Shown: positions 54,190-63,568 of the stretch, in pieces
Numbering within the stretch: the stretch's first letter is position 1
How the letters are laid out: each line of letters starts with the position of its first letter
NCBI RefSeq assembly: GCF_009830105.1
Contig: NZ_WURB01000011.1
Coordinates: 62,001 to 126,000 of the forward strand
DNA: 64,000 nucleotides
From: Microvirga makkahensis
Lineage (GTDB): Bacteria; Pseudomonadota; Alphaproteobacteria; Rhizobiales; Beijerinckiaceae
Direction: 5' to 3'
Notes under the pieces: generated by a model
The model's input: only the letters and a program-made list of their open reading frames with translations
The model's database searches: none
Told to the model about the DNA's origin: nothing
Made by a program: the position numbers and the translations under genes

Positions 54190-54903
54190 CTAAAGCGCCA
54201 GCGTGCCCGCCTTCGCGGCGGCGTAGCGCTCGCCGATCCGGTTCCAGTCCAGCACGTTCCACCAGGCCTTGAGATAATCCGACCGGCGGTTCTGGTAGTC
54301 GAGGTAATAGGCGTGCTCCCAGACATCGTTGCCCATCAGGACCATGTGTCCATCCATGAGCGGGGTATCCTGATTGGGCTTCGATGTGATCCCGAGCTTG
54401 CCGTCTTGCTTCACCGTAACGAACACCCAGCCGGAGCCGAACTGCTTCTCCCCAGCCGTGTTAAAATCGGCCTGGAACCTTTGGAACCCGCCGAAATCCC
54501 GGTCGATGGCGCTCTTCAGCTCGCCGGAGGGCTCGCCGCCCGATCCCCCCATGATCTGCCAGAACATGGTGTGATTGGCATGACCGCCGCCGTTGTTGCG
54601 GATGGCGGTCCGGAGGGATTCGGGAACCTCGGCGATCTTCGCCAGCATCTCGTGGAGCGGCATCCTGGCCAGCTCCCCGTTCTGGCTCAAAGCGGCGTTG
54701 AGGTTGTTGACGTAGGATGCGTGGTGCTTTCCATGGTGAAGCTCCATGGTCCGGGTATCGATGTGAGGCTCGTTCTTGGAGGGGGCATATGGCAGGGGAT
54801 CGAGCTTGAAGGGGCCGGAGGACGCTTGCGCGAAGACCCGCGGAATGGCAGCGCTCGCAGCCAGCAGGGCTGCACCGGTCAGGAAATGGCGACGGCTGAG
54901 CAT
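54190..54903 (-). CDS. Exported Fe/Mn superoxide dismutase
   Basis: A 237-aa SOD. The N-terminus LSRRHFLTGAALLAASAAI is a twin-arginine signal (SRRHFL) followed by a hydrophobic stretch and an Ala-x-Ala-like cleavage site (VFAQA). The metal ligands are visible in MELHHGKHHASYV, HANHTMFW and the C-terminal DVWEHAYYLDYQN. It detoxifies periplasmic superoxide. ATG at 54903; the extension to 55161 lacks support. Confidence 0.92.
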   Translation of the reverse strand: MLSRRHFLTGAALLAASAAIPRVFAQASSGPFKLDPLPYAPSKNEPHIDTRTMELHHGKHHASYVNNLNAALSQNGELARMPLHEMLAKIAEVPESLRTAIRNNGGGHANHTMFWQIMGGSGGEPSGELKSAIDRDFGGFQRFQADFNTAGEKQFGSGWVFVTVKQDGKLGITSKPNQDTPLMDGHMVLMGNDVWEHAYYLDYQNRRSDYLKAWWNVLDWNRIGERYAAAKAGTLAL

Positions 54904-55006
54904 GGGGGCTCCATTGGCTGAGTGGATCGTTGACCGGATATGTCCGCTCGCCAGGGCAGGTTCCGGGATATGAGAGGATTTGAATTCACATGACGTTGAG
55001 ATACCC

Positions 55007-55735
55007 ATGACCCGCAAACGCGCCGACATGGTGCTCGTCGAGCGTGGCTTCTTCACAAGCCGCGCGCGGGCGCAGGAAGCCATTGCAGCCGGCCTCGTCA
55101 CCGCCGACGGAGTCGTCGTGAAGAAACCCTCGGACGCGGTGGCGGACGGCGCGGTGATCACCGCCGTGCAGCCACATCCCTACGTGTCCCGCGGCGGCGT
55201 GAAGCTGGCGGCGGCCCTCGATGCCTTCGGGATGGATCCGAAAGGCTGCATCTGCCTCGATATCGGCGCCTCCACCGGCGGCTTCACGGAGGTGCTGTTG
55301 ATGCGCGACGCCAGGCATGTCTATGCCGTCGATGTCGGGCATTCGCAGCTTCACCCGACGGTGGCGGGCGATCCGCGCGTGACCAATCTCGAAAGCACGG
55401 ATGCGCGCTCCCTCACGGCCGCTCTCATCCCTCAGCCTGCGGATCTTCTCGTATCCGATGTGAGCTTCATCTCGCTGAAGCTCGTACTGCCGGCGGCGGT
55501 CGCTTTGCTGAAGCCGCGCGCGAAGCTGGCCGTTCTCGTCAAGCCGCAATTCGAGGCCGGGCGCGACCACGTGAAGAAGGGCATTGTAAGGGACGAGGCC
55601 GTACATCGCGCGGTGTGCGACGACATCGCAGCCTTCGTCGCATCGCTTGGATTTTCCGTCGATGGCGTCGTCCCCTCCCCCATCGAGGGCGGAGACGGCA
55701 ACCGCGAATTTTTGTTGGGAGCCCATCGTGGGTGA
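55007..55735 (+). CDS. tlyA: TlyA family rRNA methyltransferase/hemolysin-like protein
   Basis: A 242-aa protein: N-terminal S4 RNA-binding domain (KRADMVLVERGFFTSRARAQEAI, to about residue 60) and a FtsJ-like SAM methyltransferase domain with LDIGASTGGFTEVLL and VSDVSFISL. TlyA 2'-O-methylates rRNA. Its end overlaps the next gene by 8 nt, so the two RNA methyltransferases are coupled. Confidence 0.93.
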   Translation: MTRKRADMVLVERGFFTSRARAQEAIAAGLVTADGVVVKKPSDAVADGAVITAVQPHPYVSRGGVKLAAALDAFGMDPKGCICLDIGASTGGFTEVLLMRDARHVYAVDVGHSQLHPTVAGDPRVTNLESTDARSLTAALIPQPADLLVSDVSFISLKLVLPAAVALLKPRAKLAVLVKPQFEAGRDHVKKGIVRDEAVHRAVCDDIAAFVASLGFSVDGVVPSPIEGGDGNREFLLGAHRG

Positions 55736-56978
55736 GCAGGTGATTATCGAACGTCTGGGCGCGAAGGCCGACGGCATCGCGGAAACCGCTTCCGGTCCCG
55801 TCTTCGTGCCCAAGACGCTGCCGGGCGAAACTGTGACCATTGAGCGCGACGGCTCACGCGCGGATCTCATCCGCGTGGATGCGGCATCGCCCGAGCGCGA
55901 GACGCCGTTCTGTCCTTATTTCGACGAATGCGGTGGCTGCGCGACGCAGCACATGAAGCACGGTTTCTATCAAGCCTGGAAGCAGGAGATCCTCGCGCGC
56001 ACCCTGCGTCAGGCGCGCATTGAGACACCCGTCGAGCCGATGATCGATGCCCATGGGGACGGCCGCCGCCGCGTCACGCTGCACGTGCGCTTTCCCGACC
56101 GTTCCATGCATGTGGGCTACATGGCGGCCCGCAGCCACCGGATCGTCGCGATCGCCTTCTGCCCGATCGCCGAGCCCGGGCTGAAGGAGCAGGCTCCGGT
56201 CATCGCGCGTGCTATCGGCGAGCATCTCAAGGGCGCCCGCAAGCCACTCGACATCCAGATCACCAACACGCGGACGGGCTTCGATGTGGATGTGCGCGGG
56301 CACGGGCCGTTGAAGGACTCGGACCGCCTGAGCCTCATTGGCCTGGCCGAAAGGCTCGATCTCTCACGCCTTTCGATCCATGGCGACGTGATCGTGGAGC
56401 GTCGCCCGCCCGCAATCGCGATGGGACGCGCTTCCGTCGTGCCGCCCGCAGGCTCGTTCCTGCAAGCGACGCGCCTGGGTGAGGAAACGCTCGCCAGTTT
56501 CGTGACGGAGGCCTGCGGGCGCGCGAAGCGCGTGGCCGACCTCTTCTCGGGATCCGGCCCCTTCGCCCTGCGCCTTGCTGAAAAATCCGAGGTTCATGCG
56601 GTGGAGCACGACCAGGGCTCGATGACGGCTCTCGACAAGGCCTTCCGTGCAACGCCGGGCCTTCGCCGCATCACCACCGAGGCGCGGGACCTCTTCCGCC
56701 GCCCGCTTCTCACGCCCGAGCTCAACGCCTTCGACGCAGTCGTGCTCGATCCGCCCCGCGCAGGCGCCGAGGCGCAGGCGAAGCAGCTCGCCGCGTCAAA
56801 AGTGCCGCTCGTGGTGAGCGTCTCCTGCGATGCCGCTACCTTCGCCCGCGACACCGCCATTCTCACGAGCGGCGGCTACCGCCTGGAACGCGTGATCCCC
56901 GTCGATCAGTTCAAGCACTCGCCCCATCTCGAAGTCATCGGCATCCTGAGGCGCGACGCGGTGAAGAAGCGGCGGTGA
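55728..56978 (+). CDS. Class I RNA 5-methyluridine methyltransferase (TrmA/RumA family)
   Basis: A 416-aa protein with a short TRAM-like start (IIERLGAKADGIAET), an Fe-S-type cysteine cluster (CPYFDECGGCATQH plus FCPI), a SAM motif DLFSGSGPFALRLA and catalytic VLDPPRAGAE and SVSCDAATFARD with the nucleophile Cys. It likely makes m5U in 23S rRNA or tRNA. GTG start inside tlyA. Confidence 0.92.
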   Translation: MGEQVIIERLGAKADGIAETASGPVFVPKTLPGETVTIERDGSRADLIRVDAASPERETPFCPYFDECGGCATQHMKHGFYQAWKQEILARTLRQARIETPVEPMIDAHGDGRRRVTLHVRFPDRSMHVGYMAARSHRIVAIAFCPIAEPGLKEQAPVIARAIGEHLKGARKPLDIQITNTRTGFDVDVRGHGPLKDSDRLSLIGLAERLDLSRLSIHGDVIVERRPPAIAMGRASVVPPAGSFLQATRLGEETLASFVTEACGRAKRVADLFSGSGPFALRLAEKSEVHAVEHDQGSMTALDKAFRATPGLRRITTEARDLFRRPLLTPELNAFDAVVLDPPRAGAEAQAKQLAASKVPLVVSVSCDAATFARDTAILTSGGYRLERVIPVDQFKHSPHLEVIGILRRDAVKKRR

Positions 56979-57005
56979 AGTGGGATTTCCGCCAGCCCCG
57001 CTCCC

Positions 57006-57090
57006 CGTCATCACCGGCTTTGTGCGGCGATCCCGGTCAGGGCGGGCACGGCTCCATGATCGGGCGGCCGGGCTAAACCCGGCCATGACG
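57006..57090. repeat. Two-hairpin intergenic repeat, copy D
   Basis: GTCATCACCGGC-TTTGT-GCGGCGATCCCG followed by GGCCGGG-CTAAA-CCCGGCC and ATGACG. It lies between the convergent methyltransferase and SRAP genes. Confidence 0.75.
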
Positions 57091-57110
57091 TGGGGACAGC
57101 GAGCACGATC

Positions 57111-57860
57111 CTAGAACAAGCTCCCCTGCTCGTCCTCGTCGCTGGAGAGCGGCTTCTTCGCCGTCGGCCTGCTCTTCCTCGCCGGCGCGGCTTCCGGCTG
57201 CGCCAGAGGCTCTACCAGGCTCGGATCGTCGTTCTCGACCTTGTTCACACGGCTTGAGACCGGCACCACCTCGAGCCAGTCGTCGGGACACGGCCGTACG
57301 AGGCGCATCACGTTGGCTCGTTCGTCACGCACATGGAGCCAGGCGGCGATGTCCTCCTCCGGGAGGATCACCGGCATGCGGTCATGCACGGCGGAGAGCA
57401 CACCATTGGCATCCGTCGTCACGATGGCGGCGGTGTCGATCTCGGCGCCGTCGGGGCTCATGTAGGTCTCCCACAAGCCCGCCATCGGCATGGGTTTGCG
57501 CGAGCGCGGGCGGATCAGGAACGGCGTCTTGTCGCGGCCATGGCGCCGCCATTCGTAGAAGCCGTCGGCGAGAAAGATGCAGCGGCGGCGCTTCAGGGCC
57601 GCCTTGAAGGTCGGCTTCGTCTCGAGCGTCTCGCCGCGCGCATTGATGACGAGCGGAAAATCCTTCGGGTCCTTGACCCAGGACGGCAGGAATCCCCAGC
57701 GCACCAGCGTAAAGTGCCGCGCGCCGCGATCCTCCAGCACGATGGGCACCGGCTGGGTGGGTGCCACGTTGTAGCGCGGAGGAAAGTTCGGCTGCTCCGG
57801 ATAGCCGAAGAACTCCCGGTACGTCTCGGGAGGCAGGGTGATGGCGTAGCGCCCGCACAT
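57111..57860 (-). CDS. SRAP/YedK-type abasic-site DNA-binding protein
   Basis: A 249-aa protein of the SOS-response-associated peptidase family. After removal of Met the catalytic Cys2 (MCGRYA) is N-terminal; other family residues are NVAPTQPVPI, VINARGETLETKP, CIFLADGFYEWR and SAVHDRMPVIL. It forms a thiazolidine crosslink to abasic sites in single-stranded DNA. Start at 57860, not three codons upstream, because the Cys must be residue 2. An acidic/basic tail follows. Confidence 0.94.
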   Translation of the reverse strand: MCGRYAITLPPETYREFFGYPEQPNFPPRYNVAPTQPVPIVLEDRGARHFTLVRWGFLPSWVKDPKDFPLVINARGETLETKPTFKAALKRRRCIFLADGFYEWRRHGRDKTPFLIRPRSRKPMPMAGLWETYMSPDGAEIDTAAIVTTDANGVLSAVHDRMPVILPEEDIAAWLHVRDERANVMRLVRPCPDDWLEVVPVSSRVNKVENDDPSLVEPLAQPEAAPARKSRPTAKKPLSSDEDEQGSLF

Positions 57861-57937
57861 GGTATCCATCCTCTCCTCGTCATCCCCGGATCAGGTCCGG
57901 AGGCGGCCTTGGTCGATCATCCACATCTCTCGTCATG

Positions 57938-58933
57938 TCAAAGCCACCTCTTCCAGCGGAAGAAGAGATAGGGCAGCCCGGCGGCAAGCATCATGAGCAT
58001 GATCGCCCAGGGATAACCGTAATTCCATTCGAGCTCCGGCATGAGCTTGAAATTCATTCCATAGAGCGACGAGACCAGTGTCGGCGGCAGGAAGATCACC
58101 GACATGACCGAGAAGATCTTGATGATGTCGTTCTGCTCGATCGTGACGAGTCCGAGCGTGGCGTCGAGCAGGAACTGGACCTTGTTGGAGAGGAAGGTCG
58201 CGTGCTCCTCGATGGATTGCACGTCGCGCAGGGCCGTGCGCCATTCCGCCTGATAGCCGCGCGACTTCTGCGGCCTCGGCATGGTGGCGGACAAGAACAG
58301 CAGCAGCCGTTCCACGGATACCATGCTCTCGCGCACCTTGGAGATTACGTCCGCCTTGCGCCCGATGGATTTCAGGGCGGCGCGGAAGGACGCGGTGCGG
58401 CGCGTGCCCTTCTTCTCGTTCTCGAAGATCGATTGCGACAGGCGGTCGATGCGCTGCCCCACCGTGCCGAGAATTTCGGCCGCGCGGTCGATGATCGTCT
58501 CGACTAGTCCGTCGAGCACGGCCTCGGGCTGGTGGCGGCAGCCTCCCGGCTTCGCCGCGCGGGCCATGAACATGCTGAAGGAGCGCGGCTCCCCATAACG
58601 CACGGTCACGAGCGCCCGCTCGGTGAGGATGAAGGAGACGTCGATGAGCTTCGGATTCTCGGTGTCAGAACTGCAGAGCACACGCGCGGTCATGTAGCGC
58701 GCGTTGTTCTCGCTGTAGAGGATTTCGGACGGCTCGATGTCCGCCATCTCCTCGCGGGTGGGAATTTCGATCGCGAGATGGCGCTCGACGAGCCTGTCCT
58801 CGTCCCGGCTCGGATCGATCAGATCGACCCAGATCGCATCTTCGGGGATCGGCTCGCCCGGAGGCAGCACGGCGCGGTTGAGAGCTTCCCCCGTGGAAAC
58901 CGCCGTTCGCGCCGGCCTATGAATCACGATCAT
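57938..58933 (-). CDS. corA: CorA family magnesium transporter
   Basis: A 331-aa CorA-family protein: a large N-terminal cytosolic domain, the long pore helix (EEHATFLSNKVQFLLDATLGLVTIEQN), and two C-terminal membrane helices around YGMNF, the selectivity motif, ending in a basic tail (RWKRWL). It moves Mg or other divalent cations. Confidence 0.94.
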   Translation of the reverse strand: MIVIHRPARTAVSTGEALNRAVLPPGEPIPEDAIWVDLIDPSRDEDRLVERHLAIEIPTREEMADIEPSEILYSENNARYMTARVLCSSDTENPKLIDVSFILTERALVTVRYGEPRSFSMFMARAAKPGGCRHQPEAVLDGLVETIIDRAAEILGTVGQRIDRLSQSIFENEKKGTRRTASFRAALKSIGRKADVISKVRESMVSVERLLLFLSATMPRPQKSRGYQAEWRTALRDVQSIEEHATFLSNKVQFLLDATLGLVTIEQNDIIKIFSVMSVIFLPPTLVSSLYGMNFKLMPELEWNYGYPWAIMLMMLAAGLPYLFFRWKRWL

Positions 58934-58972
58934 CCCCGCCTCCGCCTCATTGGGTGAGTTGTCGCCTTTCCT

Positions 58973-59824
58973 TTATGACGATTGCGGCAGCGGTGGAATA
59001 TCATCGGGCACGAAGAAGTCCGGCATCAGCGGTCTGCCGGGATCGACCCGATACTTCTCGAAATCCGTCACGCCCTCCTCGCTCAGGAACACGTCGTCGA
59101 TGAGGAAATGGCCGGAGAAGCTCCGGGAGGACTTTTGGAAGACGGCATAGGCCGCATCGGCCAGGATCTCGGGCGTGCGGCTCGCCCGCACGATCTCGTC
59201 GCCGCCGAGGAGGTTCTTCACGGCACTCGTCGCGATGGTGGTGCGCGGCCAGAGCGCGTTGACGGCGATTCCCCGCCCCCGCAACTCGCCCGCCAGTCCC
59301 AGAACGCACAAGCTCATTCCGTATTTCGCGATGGAATACGCCAGATGCGGCGCGAACCATTTCTCCTTCATGTCGAGCGGCGGCGACAACATGAGGATGT
59401 GCGGGTTCTCGGTCTTCTCCAGATGCGGGATCGCATATTTCGAGACCATGTAGGTGCCGCGTGTATTGATCTGGTGCATCAGATCGAAGCGCTTCATGTC
59501 CGTCGCCGGCGTGGGCGTGAGGCTGATGGCACTGGCGTTGTTCACCACGATGTCGAGGCCGCCGAAGGTTTCGACAGCCTTGCCGATGGCGCCGCTCACC
59601 GCAGCTTCGTCACGCACATCCACCACGAGCGGCAGGGCCTTGCCGCCTGCCTTCTCGATCTCTTCCGCCGCCGTGTAGATCGTGCCGGGCAGCTTGGGAT
59701 GCGGCTCGGCGGTCTTGGCCGCAATGACCACGTTCGCGCCATCCCTGGCCGCGCGCAGGCCGATGGCGAGACCGATGCCACGCGAGGCACCGGTGATGAA
59801 GAGCGTCTTTCCCGTGAGGCTCAT
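58973..59824 (-). CDS. SDR family oxidoreductase (HSDL2-like)
   Basis: A 283-aa short-chain dehydrogenase: TGASRGIGLAI near residues 11-21, NNASAI, and the active-site region SPPLDMKEKWFAPHLAYSIAKYGM with YxxxK. The C-terminal half FLIDDVFLSEEGVTDFEKYRV is typical of the HSDL2-like branch linked to fatty acid metabolism. It starts 4 nt after the acyl-CoA dehydrogenase stop and forms an operon with it. Confidence 0.9.
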   Translation of the reverse strand: MSLTGKTLFITGASRGIGLAIGLRAARDGANVVIAAKTAEPHPKLPGTIYTAAEEIEKAGGKALPLVVDVRDEAAVSGAIGKAVETFGGLDIVVNNASAISLTPTPATDMKRFDLMHQINTRGTYMVSKYAIPHLEKTENPHILMLSPPLDMKEKWFAPHLAYSIAKYGMSLCVLGLAGELRGRGIAVNALWPRTTIATSAVKNLLGGDEIVRASRTPEILADAAYAVFQKSSRSFSGHFLIDDVFLSEEGVTDFEKYRVDPGRPLMPDFFVPDDIPPLPQSS

Positions 59825-59828
59825 CGAA

Positions 59829-61607
59829 TCAACCCGCCAGCGCCAGGTTCGCGTCCTGCAGGAAGCCCGCGCCGCCGAGCACGGAGTCTTCCAGTCCCTT
59901 TGCGCCGACCGCGATGTTCTCCGCGAAGAAACGGCAGAGCGCGATCCGGCCCGCATAAGACGGATCGGTATCGCCGCCCGTCCTCAGCGCACTCGCCGCG
60001 AGCGCCGCCTCCGCCAAGGCCGCACCGCCCTGTGCAAGACCGAACAGGCGCAGATACGGCGTCGCGCCGGCCAAGGCCTCGGCGGGTGCGTTCGAGGCGA
60101 CAGACTGGAGCATGTAGCTCGTCGCACGGTCGAGGCATTCGATGGCGTCCCGCAGGCGCGAGGCCGTAGCACCGAAAGCAGGCGTCCCTTCCTTCATGAG
60201 GCGCGTGACGACGGCACGCATGGAGGCGATCTGCGCATGCACGGTGTCGCCGCCGGACAGGGGCAGCTTGCGCGTGACGAGGTCGATGGCCTGGATGCCG
60301 TTGGTGCCCTCGTAGATCGGCGCGATGCGGGCGTCCCGGTAATGCTGCGCCGCGCCCGTCTCCTCGATGAAGCCCATGCCGCCATGGACCTGCACGCCCA
60401 GCGAGGCGACCTCCATGCCTATATCCGTGGAGAAGGCCTTTGCGACGGGCGTCAGCAGGGAAGCGCGCTCGTGGGCCTTCTTGGCGCGCGTCGCATCCTG
60501 CTCCAGATGCCCGCGGTCAATGGCCTCCGCTGTCATGTAGCAGATGGCCCGCGCGGCGGCGGTGAGCGCCTTCATGGTGAGAAGCGTGCGCTGCACGTCA
60601 GGATGCTGGACGATGGCGCTCGAGCCCTCGATGGCTCCGATGGCACGGCCTTGCTTGCGCTCGCTCGCATAGGAGAGAGCCTGCTGGTAGGCGCGCTCGG
60701 CGATCGCCACGCCCTGCAATCCGACCGCGAGGCGCGCGTTGTTCATCATCGTGAACATGCAGTTCAGCCCGCGGTTCTCCTCGCCCACGAGCCAGCCTAC
60801 GGCGCCTCCGTTGTCGCCGAAGATCATGGTGCAAGTGGGCGAGCCATGGATGCCGAGCTTGTGCTCGATGCTGTGGCAGCGCACGTCGTTGCGGGTTCCG
60901 TCCGGTAAAGTCTTCGGAACGAGAAAGAGCGAGATGCCGCGCGTGCCCTGCGGCGCATCCGGCAGGCGCGCGAGCACGAGATGGATGATATTGTCGGTCA
61001 GGTCGTGCTCGCCATAGGTGATGAAGATCTTCTGGCCGGTGATGCGGTAGGTGCCGTCGCCCGCCGGTTCCGCGCGAGAGCGCAGGGCCGCGAGATCGGA
61101 TCCGGCCTGCGGCTCTGTGAGATTCATCGTCGCCGTCCACTCGCCGGAGACGAGCTTTTCGAGATAGCGGCTCCTCAGGTCCTCGGAGGCGTGCCGGGTC
61201 AATGCCTCTATGGCGCCATGGGTCAGCACGGGGCCGATGCCGAAGGCCATGGAGGCGGAGTTCCACATCTCGACGCAAGCCGAGTTCAGGAGCGTCGGCA
61301 GGCCCTGCCCGCCATATTCCGCCGGGCCGGGAAGCGCATTCCATCCAGCCTCGGTCCATGCCCGGTAAGCCTCCTTCCAGCCGGGAGCGGTGGTGACGAC
61401 GCCGTCTTGCAGGGTCGCACCATGCTTGTCGCCGTCGCGGTTGAGCGGCGCGATCACGTCATTGGCGAAGCGGCCCGCCTCCTCCAGGATGGTCTGGGCG
61501 AGATCGACGGAGAGGTCGCCATAGAGACCATCGGCGACGGCGCGGTCGAACCCCGCCACATGGCGCATGGTGAAGACGATGTCCGACACGGGCGCGCGGT
61601 AGGTCAT
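59829..61607 (-). CDS. Acyl-CoA dehydrogenase (long, C-26/DmdC-like type)
   Basis: A 592-aa flavoprotein with the extra N- and C-terminal helices of the about 590-residue acyl-CoA dehydrogenases. MNLTEPQAGSDLAALRSRA, the FAD-binding VQVHGGMGFIEE and YEGTNGIQAIDLV with the catalytic Glu are present. It oxidises an acyl-CoA; a thioether or long-chain substrate is possible. AGAGGAAATGCT before ATG 61607 sets the start; an ATG five codons earlier is less likely. Confidence 0.93.
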   Translation of the reverse strand: MTYRAPVSDIVFTMRHVAGFDRAVADGLYGDLSVDLAQTILEEAGRFANDVIAPLNRDGDKHGATLQDGVVTTAPGWKEAYRAWTEAGWNALPGPAEYGGQGLPTLLNSACVEMWNSASMAFGIGPVLTHGAIEALTRHASEDLRSRYLEKLVSGEWTATMNLTEPQAGSDLAALRSRAEPAGDGTYRITGQKIFITYGEHDLTDNIIHLVLARLPDAPQGTRGISLFLVPKTLPDGTRNDVRCHSIEHKLGIHGSPTCTMIFGDNGGAVGWLVGEENRGLNCMFTMMNNARLAVGLQGVAIAERAYQQALSYASERKQGRAIGAIEGSSAIVQHPDVQRTLLTMKALTAAARAICYMTAEAIDRGHLEQDATRAKKAHERASLLTPVAKAFSTDIGMEVASLGVQVHGGMGFIEETGAAQHYRDARIAPIYEGTNGIQAIDLVTRKLPLSGGDTVHAQIASMRAVVTRLMKEGTPAFGATASRLRDAIECLDRATSYMLQSVASNAPAEALAGATPYLRLFGLAQGGAALAEAALAASALRTGGDTDPSYAGRIALCRFFAENIAVGAKGLEDSVLGGAGFLQDANLALAG

Positions 61608-61708
61608 AGCATTTCCTCTCAAGCAGCGGCTTTTGATATTGACGCGTTACCACACGTCATTAAACCCGCCCAAGGTATCATCACTCCTCGGATGGAGATA
61701 GTTTAGAC

Positions 61709-62698
61709 GTGAACGATCACGGGTCAATGCGACGGACGGCGCATCTCACTTCCGACGAGGCCGGCTTGGCGGAAGCCGCAGCCATTCTGAACCGTGGCGG
61801 ACTGGTCGCCTTCCCGACAGAAACGGTCTACGGGCTGGGCGCGGACGCCACGAATGCGCAGGCTGTGGCCGGCATCTACGCCGCCAAGGAGCGCCCCAGC
61901 TTCAACCCGCTGATCTCCCACCTGGACAGCTTCGAGGCCGCGAAGGTGCAGGGCATCTTCGACGACACCGCCCGGACACTGGCCGAGGCCCTCTGGCCCG
62001 GCCCCCTCACTCTCGTGGTACCGACGGCATCCACCTGCACGGTTTCGGACCTCGCCCGCGCGGGGCTCGACAGCGTGGGCCTGCGCGTCCCCGCCCATCC
62101 CCTCGCCCACGCTCTTCTGAAGGCCACCGGCCGGCCCGTCGCCGCGCCCTCCGCCAACCGCTCGGGCCGGGTGAGCCCGACGGATGCGGATCATGTCTTG
62201 AGCGATCTCGATGGCCGCATCGATGCCGTACTCGACGGCGGAGCGTCCGATGTCGGCGTCGAGTCCACCATCGTCGCGTGCCTTGGCGGCCCGCCCCGCC
62301 TGTTGCGGCCCGGCGGCGTGCCGCGCGAGGCCATCGAAGCCCTGATCGGAATGCGTCTCGAGAGCGGCGCCGCGGGCGAGAAAAACCCGCTCGCACCGGG
62401 GATGCTCGCCTCGCATTACGCGCCTCGCGCGCAGGTGCGGCTGAACGCATCGGAGATCGGGCCGAACGAGGCCGCCCTCCTCTACGGCGCCACGCCTCCG
62501 CGGGGCGTCGAGCACGCGAAGGCAATGCTCAATTTGAGCGAAAGCGGCGATCTCAGGGAGGCCGCCGCTCATCTCTTCTCGTATCTCCGGCAACTCGATG
62601 CGTCGGGTGCCGAAACCATTGCCGTTGGGCCAGTTCCGGACACAGGCCTGGGCGAAGCCATCAACGACCGCCTCCGGCGCGCGGCCGCGGAGCGGTGA
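61709..62698 (+). CDS. L-threonylcarbamoyladenylate synthase (Sua5)
   Basis: A 329-aa enzyme for the first step of tRNA t6A synthesis. The YrdC domain (RGGLVAFPTETVYGLGADA, KERPSFNPL, SANRSGRVSPT) covers about residues 18-205 and is followed by the C-terminal Sua5 domain with PLAPGMLASHYAPRA. GTG at 61709; an ATG six codons later is possible. Confidence 0.93.
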   Translation: MNDHGSMRRTAHLTSDEAGLAEAAAILNRGGLVAFPTETVYGLGADATNAQAVAGIYAAKERPSFNPLISHLDSFEAAKVQGIFDDTARTLAEALWPGPLTLVVPTASTCTVSDLARAGLDSVGLRVPAHPLAHALLKATGRPVAAPSANRSGRVSPTDADHVLSDLDGRIDAVLDGGASDVGVESTIVACLGGPPRLLRPGGVPREAIEALIGMRLESGAAGEKNPLAPGMLASHYAPRAQVRLNASEIGPNEAALLYGATPPRGVEHAKAMLNLSESGDLREAAAHLFSYLRQLDASGAETIAVGPVPDTGLGEAINDRLRRAAAER

Positions 62699-62727
62699 TC
62701 CGCTTCCGCTGAGGCCCTCAGGCCTCA

Positions 62728-62816
62728 CGTCATCACCGGCCCCGCGCCGATGATCCCGTTTGGATGGAGCGCTGTGCCTTTCCGATCGGGACGGCCGGGA
62801 CGAGCCCGGCCATGAC
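62728..62816. repeat. Two-hairpin intergenic repeat, copy C
   Basis: CGTCATCACCGGC-CCC-GCGCCGATGATCCCG, then GGCCGGGACGAGCCCGGCC and ATGACG. It lies between convergent sua5-like and wrbA genes. Confidence 0.78.
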
Positions 62817-62824
62817 GATGACGC

Positions 62825-63427
62825 TTACCTCGCCGCGAGCTTCGCGGCGATCTGGGCGACGTGCCGGCCCTGGAAGCGGGCACCATCGAGATCGGCCTGG
62901 CTCGGCTGGCGGGAGCCGTCCCCGCCGGCGATGGTGGATGCACCGTAGGGCGTCCCACCCTTCACCTCTTCGACGCCCGACTGGCCCGCGAAGCTGTAGG
63001 GCAGACCGACGACCACCATGCCGTGGTGCATCAGCACGGGCAGCGTGGTGAGGATGGTGGCCTCCTGGCCGCCGTGCTGGGTGGCGGTGGAGGTGAAGAC
63101 TGAGCCGACCTTGCCGATGAGCTTCCCCTGGGCCCAGAGACCGCCGGTCTGGTCGAGGAAGTTCTTCATCTGGGCCGCCATGGTGCCGTAGCGGGTCGGC
63201 GTACCGAAGATGATCGCGTCGTATTCCGGCAGTTCCTCGACGGTGGCGATGGGGGCCTTCTGGTCCGTCTTGTAGTGGGCCGCCTGAGCAATCTCGGCGG
63301 GAACCAGTTCGGGCACGCGCTTCACAACTGCTTCGGCGCCGGCCTCGCGCGCGCCTTCGGCGGCGGCGTAAGCCATCTGCTCGATATGTCCCCAGGATGA
63401 ATAATACAGCACAAGAACCTTGGCCAT
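62825..63427 (-). CDS. wrbA: NAD(P)H:quinone oxidoreductase, WrbA type
   Basis: A 200-aa flavodoxin-fold FMN enzyme that reduces quinones by two electrons. The FMN loop [32 protein letters not shown], and [24 protein letters not shown] are WrbA signatures. ATG at 63427; the longer frame is shadow. Divergent from a LysR gene that may regulate it. Confidence 0.95.
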   Translation of the reverse strand: MAKVLVLYYSSWGHIEQMAYAAAEGAREAGAEAVVKRVPELVPAEIAQAAHYKTDQKAPIATVEELPEYDAIIFGTPTRYGTMAAQMKNFLDQTGGLWAQGKLIGKVGSVFTSTATQHGGQEATILTTLPVLMHHGMVVVGLPYSFAGQSGVEEVKGGTPYGASTIAGGDGSRQPSQADLDGARFQGRHVAQIAAKLAAR

Positions 63428-63548
63428 GAGAGCTCCATTTCGATGGGATTTGCCGAGGCGGCGAATGCCGTCCGCGCCACGGCTGCGGAATGACCGAAGG
63501 ATAATCTTTCCAGCATGCATAACCAGTGATAGATATGCAGGGTTTCCA

Positions 63549-63562
63549 TTGCAGCATTGCAA
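63549..63562. promoter_or_regulatory. TTGCA-N4-TGCAA inverted repeat before lysR
   Basis: TTGCA and TGCAA flank GCAT, close before the LysR start codon and next to its ribosome binding site (AAGAGAAG). Size fits a LysR-type half-site pair; a tentative autoregulation site. Confidence 0.3.
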
Positions 63563-63568
63563 GAGAAG

